Shown here: positions 58,601 to 64,000 of the stretch, piece by piece
Layout: every line of letters begins with the position of its first letter
Numbering within the stretch: the stretch's first letter is position 1
Source of the DNA: Hemerocallis citrina
Taxonomy: Eukaryota; Streptophyta; Magnoliopsida; Asparagales; Asphodelaceae
Reading direction: 5' to 3'
Assembly (NCBI GenBank): GCA_017893485.1
Contig: JACEHZ010000594.1
Location: forward strand, 705,501 to 769,500
DNA: 64,000 bases
The notes under the pieces: model-generated
The model's input: only the letters and a program-made list of their open reading frames with translations
Database searches by the model: none
Told to the model about the DNA's origin: nothing
Program-made: the position numbers and the translations under genes

Positions 58601-61600
58601 ATTTCCAATGAGGGGAAACTGGGTATAGCAAAAAACCCCCCTAACGTTTTAAAAAAAAAAGCTCCCTAACATTTGTTGTGGGTCAACCCCCCCTCCCCCC
58701 CACCCCCCCTTTTTAAAACATGACAAATTTAACATTTCCCCTTTTATTAATAGTTGCCACCTCAAAACAAATGTTCAAGAGTTTTTTTTTTTTTTTGCTT
58801 TTTACCCAAGAAGGGGAAAGGGTAAAATTGTCCCTTTTTAAAAAGTGGGGAGTCTTTTGACTCAAAATAAATTTTAGGGGATTTTTATTTTTTTATAATG
58901 TTTGGGGGGGGAGGGTTGCTTTTTACCCAGGAAAAATTAAAAGAGGAAACATCATTCCTGTCGAGCACTCGGTATAAAATAAAATATTTCCTTTCTATTG
59001 AAATCCAAATAGAACCTTTATGCTGACATATGCTGGACACCCCCCCCCCCCCCCCCCCCCCCCCTACTAACACATACATGGTTAGAATTAATTAAAAGCC
59101 TTGAATTATCATAGTACAATGTTTCTACATACAAGTTTATCTCCGTAACTATCAAACCTACTATAGGGTGAGGGATACACACTCATAATGCTATGTTTCC
59201 AAGTTTAGATAGGTAATCATAATGCGATTTTTCCCCACCACAAAATGAAGCATCTCGAAGTCATTGTAACTACAAGTTCAAGTCAAATGAGGAAAATATA
59301 AACTAAAACTTCAAGTCAAATATAACTAAACTGATCTTTTGAATTTTACACACCGAGGAGCACCCGCTCGTACCCAGCGTACCCAACTGCACACAGAGTA
59401 CCCAATTTATTTTTGATTTTTTTAATTGATTAAAATAATTGGGTATGCACCCAGTATGTACTGGCACAGCATATACTGGACACACCCCCCACCATACTGA
59501 CACACATGGTTCGAATTAATTAAAAACCTCGAATTATCATAGTACGATGTTTCCAACTTCATAGAAGTTTGTCTCCGTAACTATCAAACCTACTATAGGG
59601 TGAGGGATACACACTCATAATGCTACGTTTCCAAGTTCAGACGGGTACTCTATCATACTGCGATTTTTCCCACCACAAAATGAAGCATCTCGAAGTCATT
59701 GTAACTACAAGTTAAAGTATGTACCTGCTGAGTACCCTGGAGCATCTGCCCCCAGTGCCAGTACGAGGCATAAAATAGACACACACATCAAATATCATAA
59801 TGCAACGTTTTTAAGTTCAGACAAGCTACCTGACAATACACCCTATCTCACATGATTAGAAATAGTTAATAATCTCGAATATCATAATGCAGCGCTTCAC
59901 ACACACACACACATACACACACACCTCGAATTATTATAGTATGATTGATGTGAACTTAACCCAAAATAGAGAATTTTCAAGAATATTAAAAGATTAAGTT
60001 TACCAACACATAAGGCAGATTAAATTAGAAATTAAACTATTAATCGGTTTGATGGATTTTCAAGATATGAAATAAGTTAACAAACCCAATTAAAGTTTGA
60101 CCCTAACAATCAACAAATATACCTAAGTGTGATTAACAAGTAAGATAATCAATAACGATTCGTACACTAATAGGCAAGTAGAAGCACTCTCAATATTTGT
60201 GGACGACAGATAAATCAAATAATAGTATAGAGATGATAAAGCAGTAACAAATATTTGAGAAGTGGAAAAAGTTTACCGATGTCGACGAACGGGTCGTGAT
60301 GGCGCGGAGACAGATGGTGGCGCTCGGGGTGGTTGCGAGGCGGTGCAGCAAGGAGGACGGAGATCAATGGCTGCTGCTGCTAGCGGTGGGGGTGTGCTGG
60401 TGACTAGGAAGGCTGATGGTGGAGGTGTCAATGTCGACATTGGGGATTAGGGTTGCTGTGGAGTTGCGACAGTGTGGCGACGTCGTGGTGGGCTTTGGAA
60501 GTAGCCGAGAGGGCGACGATGAAGGGGGGAAGTCGATGACGGTGGTGGGGTTGATGGACGACGGTGGAGGAGGGGTGGCGGCTGTTGAAGGTGGTGCTGG
60601 TGATGGGTCGGGGTGTGAGGGTGGGGAGGCGGACGATGAGGGTTTGGGGGTTGTGATGGGTTTCTGGTTCCAACGAAGAGGAAGAAGAAAGAGGAGAAGG
60701 GGGGAATTAGTTTAGGGTTTAATTAATTGATTTTGGGGGATTTGGGGTGTAGTTTTAGAGTTTATCACAAACCCTAATATTTTATTAGGATTTCTCACAG
60801 ACTCTAATAATTCTCTCAATTGTTTCACATAAAAAGAGGATGAAGAACAATAACCGAACACAATAATTTTTTTAATCAAGAATAGCATATTTTCTTATTA
60901 TTCTCAAGGCCTATATATAGGCTCAAAACAAACCCAAAATAAATCTCAAACAAATCTAAAACAAATCTCTCAATTCTAAAACAAATCATTCAAATAAATC
61001 TCTCAAATAAACTACATATGGATAAATCTCAAAATAAAACAAAACAGATCAATGATGTTTCCAAGTTCATACAAGTCTGTACCTGTAAAAGTCAACTGTG
61101 CAGTACTCGAAGTTCACACACGCTGTAAAAGTCTACTGTGCGGTACTCGAATTACTATGTATGATGTTTAAGTTCATACAGGTCTATACCTATAAATGTC
61201 AAGTCTACTGTATGGTACTCTAGACGAAGGTCAAGTACACACACATACACAGACATCTGTTCCTTTAACATTCTTTTTTAGGTTATACCTTTTGCTGTTA
61301 GTGAAATAATAGGTGCTTGCTGAAATTGTTTGCAAGTTAGGTAGATTTGCATAACTTTTATTTCTAGTGACTGTTTTATGTATGAATCTACAAATTTTTT
61401 GTTTTGATAGTTGTACTTAGACATGCTTCCTATATTGATGGTTTAATTTTTCTTTCTAATTTTCTTAGCATGCTTGTCTTCTTTTTGTTTCAGAGTTGGA
61501 GTTTTGAAGACGACCAAAGTAGTTTTCCATCACATGATGATACACCATGGTTCAGAAGGCAATATTGGTCAAAGGGAGCAAAACTAAATGGTTTTAATTC

Positions 61601-62720
61601 AAATTACTCCCAGTGGGGAAGGTATAACAACAGAAGTAAGGAAGCTGTCTACCATCAATGTACTTAATTTGTTTTTCTTTTATCACCTCACAGTTTAGGA
61701 AATGTTTTCCTTTCAAGTCCGTAATTCAACTTATCCTACTGTAGCATAGGAAATTGTTGAGTTTAGAATAAATAATACAAAATTTAAGCTGTAAAATGTC
61801 ATACTTCATGCATTAGTAATTTTAAATCAAAATTTCCCCCCAACTCAATAATTATCACTTCTTAACTATGATCTCTGGTTATGGATTCTAGGTTCTCTCT
61901 CCATGTTTAATGAAATCACACTCATGAATATGCCGGATTCTAGATAAGAGGGCATGGATGAAGATGCATAATTGTACATACTGATATTTTAATTGTAAAT
62001 GCTGAATTCATCTTTGATTGTACATAATGATAATTTTTAGTTAGTTTTTTTCTTCTATGGAGAAACCTTGAAATGTGAAATTTTAAGCAAATCAGCTAGT
62101 ATAATACTACTTTAGTCTAGAAAAATGTTCTAAATGCTCCATCTTAGGCTTATTATTCAGAAAATAATGTGTTAAAAGGTCGAAACAATTGCATTTGTGG
62201 ACATACTTCTGTTGGGATAAACTGTCTTCCATAACTATCTTGATAACTGTTGCATTTTTATGAGTATTTGTTCAATAAATAAAATGGATATTACCTCCTG
62301 ATGTTAATGATGAATTAAAGTCCACCTAATATATATGAAGGGGAAAACTCATTAATATTATCAAGTTGCTAAGTTTCTTGAAGATCGGATGAAATCATTG
62401 TAACTACTACTGAATCTGATTGTTTCAGAAAAAGGCGAGTTCAACTTCTTTGAAAGTGATGACGACGATGACGATGATGTTGAAACAGTATTCGGATCTG
62501 CATTTAGAGGGGAGAATTACTATTACTGGTCTTTTCATAGCTCGGAGAATTTTCAGTGGAGGAGCTCTTATCACCAGAATAACCATAAGAGCTCTTCAAA
62601 TTGGAGATACGAAACTGACGACGAAACTGATCGCTTTCCTGAATCAGATTTAGTTTCAGATAGGCGAGCTCTTGGATTGAAAGCATCTGGTCCTTTAAAA
62701 TTGGAAGATGTAAAACATGC
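48316..62720 (+). CDS. DnaJ-domain family protein, probable organellar (3' partial)
   Basis: Four exons were read by hand: 48316-48453, 57918-58007, 61494-61635 and 62429-62720. Introns are GT-AG and phases join in frame. Residues 1-46 (MSSAIKSAVFFTGVAPSG.. VRFFHSTPALERNRRIR) are Ser/Arg-rich with few acids and look like a mitochondrial presequence. Then RYYYSKRVHKMNSKMSLLRD, YAEHLFQ-SWSFEDD, an acidic run (ESDDDDDDDVETVFGSAFRG), NYYYWSF and the end SDRRALGLKASGPLKLEDVK-HA. In plant homologues this last segment leads into a C-terminal J domain (YRACALKWHPDRH-like), which would be encoded right of the window. J proteins stimulate Hsp70. Donor choice for exon 3 (61636) was fixed by frame. No stops are seen. 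The first intron is 9464 bp. Confidence 0.82.
49181..49386 (+). repeat. 206-bp direct repeat, copy 1
   Basis: Base-for-base identical by eye to 49788-49993; the offset is 607 bp. Confidence 0.95.
49788..49993 (+). repeat. 206-bp direct repeat, copy 2
   Basis: See copy 1. The identity, in otherwise decayed DNA, implies a recent local duplication or an assembly effect. Confidence 0.95.
50614..51200. mobile_element. Possible degenerate DNA element with GTTTAAACG ends
   Basis: GTTTAAACGCTTTGTTTAAAC at 50614 and CCCCGTTTAAACGGAAAAG near 51145, with AAACGGG/CCCGTTT words between. This looks like hAT subterminal repeats; the ends are not defined. Confidence 0.3.
51201..52589. other. Intron 1 sequence, nothing recognised
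   Basis: AT-rich. A (TA)n tract lies at 52556-52580. No gene or clear element. Confidence 0.35.
52590..52960. mobile_element. Long-armed MITE in (TA)n, ~370 bp
   Basis: Arms of about 160 bp are nearly identical when inverted: GGTTGCACACTACTTT.GGTG, GAGCACTCCGTGAGCACTC, ATCCGAACCGCTCATATTGT, TAACAATAAAAAATCAAGTA. The left flank is (TA)n and the right end runs into (CT)n(TA)n. No coding capacity. Confidence 0.9.
53018..53575. mobile_element. Possible hAT-type MITE with CGCCTAGGCGG words
   Basis: Both ends are rich in GCCTAGGCGG / CCGCCTAGGC palindromes (53020-53082 and 53430-53560) around an AT-rich centre. The pattern is typical of a plant non-autonomous hAT family; exact ends are not fixed. 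Confidence 0.5.
53620..54000. mobile_element. Degenerate MITE with inverted AACCGTTCATCTTGTTCTAC arms
   Basis: Left arm 53660-53830 (AAACCGTTCATCTTGTTCTA, TTAAGTTATTTGAAGTTCG) with a local direct duplication at 53700-53790. The inverted right arm is at 53905-53975 (AAATAACTTGATTTTACA, GTAGAACAAGATGAACGGTT). It is the same structural class as 52590-52960. Confidence 0.65.
54010..54350. mobile_element. MITE related to 25786-26153, in (TA)n
   Basis: Inverted arms share GATGATC.GAACCGTTCA, TTTAACATG.CCAAATTAAT and AAATCAAGTCGTTTGAGATT. The arms match the 25786 element in several blocks (TGACATGATGCAT, AAATCAAGTCATTTGA). The right flank is (TA)n 54351-54419. Confidence 0.8.
54351..54419. repeat. 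(TA)n microsatellite
   Basis: Pure TA tract between two MITE-like segments. Confidence 0.97.
54420..55383. other. Decayed MITE halves and intron sequence
   Basis: Two related segments begin ATGATCTTTCATTGAGCC (54419) and ATGATCTTTGAGTGAGCC (54621), each after a TA tract, with AACTAATCTAAGAATG in both. The second has a weak inverted partner to about 54960. No gene. Confidence 0.45.
55384..55565. mobile_element. 182-bp hairpin-word MITE in (TA)n
   Basis: Termini AGCAATGCTCCATT are perfectly inverted over 14 bp and embedded in TA tracts on both sides. The interior alternates CCTAAGCCGTTGTT and AACAACG.CTTAGG words, echoing the larger hairpin-array elements. Confidence 0.8.
55566..55615. repeat. 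(TA)n microsatellite
   Basis: TA tract between the 182-bp MITE and the hAT element. Confidence 0.97.
55623..57815 (+). mobile_element. hAT element with TAGGGNTGGCAACC ends
   Basis: The left terminus TAGGGATGGCAACCGGGCC and its inverted partner at 57815 (TAGGGTTGGCAACCGGGCC) match over about 60 bp. Both ends (55623-55880, 57530-57815) are dense in GACCCG/CGGGTC words. It encloses a transposase pseudogene. Flanking octamers TGTTGGGT and GTTTCTCT do not match; the left flank abuts (TA)n and may have been altered. It ends only 102 bp before exon 2 of the DnaJ-like gene. Confidence 0.82.
56424..57495 (+). pseudogene. hAT transposase, truncated and broken
   Basis: ATG 56424 opens MSLSRGSGRSQSGLDF. 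A BED-like region follows (SKPYKWKRGQGTGTIKRHIQ), then RREMVRLVIKEELSFSYSES, HFKIIPRNICKSDCFKMYNE and TSDCWTGCNNIPMM. After a frame change near 57150 come DWIIQKRIIFLAALPYPQSG, IMCISFHNASFNILKTALSP, HVRCACHILNLCVK and IVNIRNCVYFIEISGT. This order is that of RICESLEEPER-like plant hAT transposases. Stops occur near 56602, 56662 and 56958, and the C-terminal dimerisation domain is missing. Confidence 0.85.
58008..58619. other. Start of intron 2 of the DnaJ-like gene
   Basis: Begins with donor GTTAGT. No element recognised. Confidence 0.5.
58620..58929. mobile_element. Fold-back element with poly-C/poly-G arms
   Basis: Left GGGTATAGCAAAAAACCCCC and inverted right GGGTAAAAAGCAACCCTCCC. Both arms also share TAACATTT/AAACATTA and GTCAA words; ~310 bp. 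Flanks AGGGGAAACT and AGGAAAAATT are similar but not identical. Confidence 0.55.
59040..59064. repeat. Poly-C tract
   Basis: About 25 consecutive C residues in intron 2. Confidence 0.95.
59065..59720. repeat. ~430-bp imperfect tandem duplication
   Basis: 59070-59290 and 59500-59717 share AATTAATTAAAA, CTATCAAACCTACTATAGGG, TGAGGGATACACACTCATAA and AAAATGAAGCATCTCGAAGT at a constant ~430-bp offset. A third, weaker start occurs near 59855. Confidence 0.88.
59721..60261. other. Intron 2 sequence
   Basis: AT-rich, with a short (CA)n near 59899-59924. No gene recognised. Confidence 0.4.
60262..60715. other. GC-rich island in intron 2
   Basis: An abrupt switch to G-rich sequence on the plus strand (GGTGGTG/GGGGAGG words), open in more than one frame. 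No conserved motif was found. The next 250 bases, on the minus strand, include CTATATATAGGCC (60921-60909), so the block could be a captured minus-strand 5' exon with promoter or the leader of an element. I do not call a gene. Confidence 0.35.
60716..61493. other. Intron 2 sequence before exon 3
   Basis: Two similar segments (TACCTGTAAAAGTCAACTGT at 61078, TACCTATAAATGTCAAGTCT at 61190) form a short direct repeat. The acceptor TTGTTTCAG is at 61485-61493. Confidence 0.45.
61636..62428. other. Intron 3 of the DnaJ-like gene
   Basis: Donor GTAAGG at 61636 and acceptor TTGTTTCAG at 62428. No element recognised. Confidence 0.6.
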
Positions 62721-62823
62721 GTAAGTTGTATAATCTTTTCTTGCTCCACACTCTTTTGACCAGTTTTCTAGATAGAGCATCATACTGCACTGAAGTATAT
62801 GATTAATTAAACATGCGAGTTTA

Positions 62824-63015
62824 GGGGGTAGTTGGTTTATTGCAAGTAGTTGCAACGTAACTTGCGAGATTCCCTTCGGTGGCAACTACTCTATTAGATT
62901 GCAACTAAAAAGGAAAGGTGATTACTTTCTCGTGACTTGGACTTGGAAGTAAAGGGGAAAAAAACTTCCAAGTTCGTTGCAGCTACTAGTAGTTTGCAAT
63001 GAACCAAACATCTCC
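62824..63015. mobile_element. Possible Harbinger-type MITE
   Basis: Left GGGGGTAGTTGGTTTATTGC and inverted right GGAGATGTTTGGTTCATTGC; 3-bp flanks TTA and TGA. ~190 bp, no coding frame. It lies in the last visible intron of the DnaJ-like gene. Confidence 0.5.
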
Positions 63016-63750
63016 TGAGAATTTTGAGCTGCAGAGAATCTTTATGATTGTGCATATGTATGATATCTTTGCTTCTGCTCTATTTGTTCCTAGTATTCAG
63101 TTTGCATCATGGTGAACTTGTACAAGTAGTATCACCCAGTAACAATGCATTGCAAGATACTAATGCATTGTGAGATACTGCTCTGGTGCAACTATAAGCG
63201 AGCAGGTTGGTTATGATTTCATCTTCACCTAAAGGCAACAAGCTACCTGCTGGAGTCAAGTTAGAGATGTCACGATGCTGGGCCTGCCCGTAGGTCCAGT
63301 GACCTGGTCCGACAGTTTGCTTGTGCCAGCAAAGCATGGCCCAGCCAGCCTTACCCCAGGGGACAAGGATAGGTTTGGAAACCACCACCCACGACATATC
63401 ACAACCGGAACCCCCAATAATAATTGTTAAAATGAAATATATACCTGCAACCTGAGAGCAGTCCTGAGGACCCTGAGCGCCAAGTGCTCAGGTTGGGCGC
63501 CCTCTCTGGACCTCCAGGCCAAGCCCGGCACAGCTAGACCTTGGCCCAGGCGGTCCATTTTTTGTTATTGAATATGGACATTCCTTGTTCCATTAATTCA
63601 CATCACTCGATGAGGAATACTGAAGGAGAATAACAACTACAAACTCCGTAACCTTCAATTAGTGGTTGTGCATGTATGTTGTGAAAGTTCCTGCCACTAA
63701 GCTAAAACTTCAAAGTTGTAGAAGGATTGAGGAAAATTGCTCTTGTATTT
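63016..63750. other. Intron / unresolved GC-rich segment
   Basis: 63270-63560 is GC-rich with words such as GGGCCTGCCCG, CCTGAGCGCCAAGTGCTCAGG and TGGCCCAGGCGG. It looks like transposon sequence but was not assigned. Confidence 0.3.
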
Positions 63751-64000
63751 TAACACGCTCCCTTAGTTCTAGAGCCCATTTTTTATGGGCCAAAGAAATA
63801 TGATAAATGCCCAACAAATTGTGGGCCGAGACGTGGACAATACGCAACGGTATTTTTTTTTAAACCGCATTTAAATTGCGTACCCGGTGGGATTCGAACC
63901 TTGGTTGCTCTGATACCATGTTAAGTGATGCTGTGATAGTATAGAGACTGAAAATAATACTTTATTGGGTACTTATAATTGAATACACTGATTCCTATAT
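63751..64000 (-). mobile_element. TRIM-like miniature retrotransposon (edge of window)
   Basis: On the minus strand: an LTR end AGTGATGCTTAACA-like at 63919, primer site TGGTATCAGAGC (63918-63907), about 140 bp of non-coding interior, a purine run CTAAGGGAGCG (63766-63756), and then a new TGTTAAAATAC LTR start at 63755. A 163-bp interior between LTR edges fits a TRIM. The upstream LTR leaves the window, so LTR identity cannot be tested here. Confidence 0.6.

Noticed and set aside
60262..60715. Gly/Val-rich plus-strand frames and the His/Pro-rich minus frame
   Set aside because: Open in several frames because of GC-rich repeats; no motif, no splice context.
63886..63920. GGATTCGAACC resembles a tRNA T-loop / B box on the minus strand
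   Set aside because: No cloverleaf or A box; it adjoins a copia-type primer site and is better explained as retrotransposon leader.

Overview
This is nuclear DNA of a flowering plant, probably a dicot. The evidence is two split genes whose predicted proteins resemble land-plant families, with GT-AG introns, and a dense load of typical plant transposable elements (Tat-type Ty3/gypsy, Ty1/copia, L1 and RTE LINEs, hAT, Mutator-like, Helitron, MITEs). No bacterial, organellar or free-living viral sequence was seen. Domain assignments come from reading the translations; no database search was run.

Layout. (1) 1-9919, plus strand: the last five coding exons of an ERD2-like (KDEL/HDEL receptor family) membrane protein. 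Its first exon lies left of the window, and one 6.7-kb intron holds a broken hAT element, an RTE LINE tail and a fold-back element. (2) 11.0-28.6 kb: a nested stack. A Mutator-like element with inverted termini (11036-28608) was split by a 15.6-kb Tat-lineage LTR retrotransposon (12890-28500). That retrotransposon received a 4.8-kb LTR-type insertion (22400-27163), which in turn carries two MITEs in (TA)n tracts. (3) 28.8-29.7 kb: a Helitron inside a Helitron. (4) 29731-37720: a full-length but dead L1-type LINE with target-site duplications. (5) 38.9-47.9 kb: small elements, including a gag-protease-only copia element (40043-43071) and four short elements built from hairpin arrays. (6) 48316-62720, plus strand: the first four coding exons of a DnaJ-type protein with a probable organellar presequence. 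Its J-domain exon lies right of the window, and intron 1 (9.5 kb) and intron 2 (3.5 kb) are full of hAT elements, MITEs and repeats. (7) 63.75-64 kb: the edge of a TRIM-like miniature retrotransposon.

The cellular genes do not appear to work together; they are two independent neighbours separated by about 38 kb of transposon DNA. The strongest candidate for something under-described is a group of Mutator-like elements (11036-28608, 39745-43080, 44679-44986, 45872-46740, 47143-47949). Each is filled with sense/antisense copies of its own short keyword, such as CTCGCTTTCT/AGAAAGCGAG or GGTCGCTA/TAGCGACC. One of them still carries a MURA-like zinc-knuckle coding remnant.
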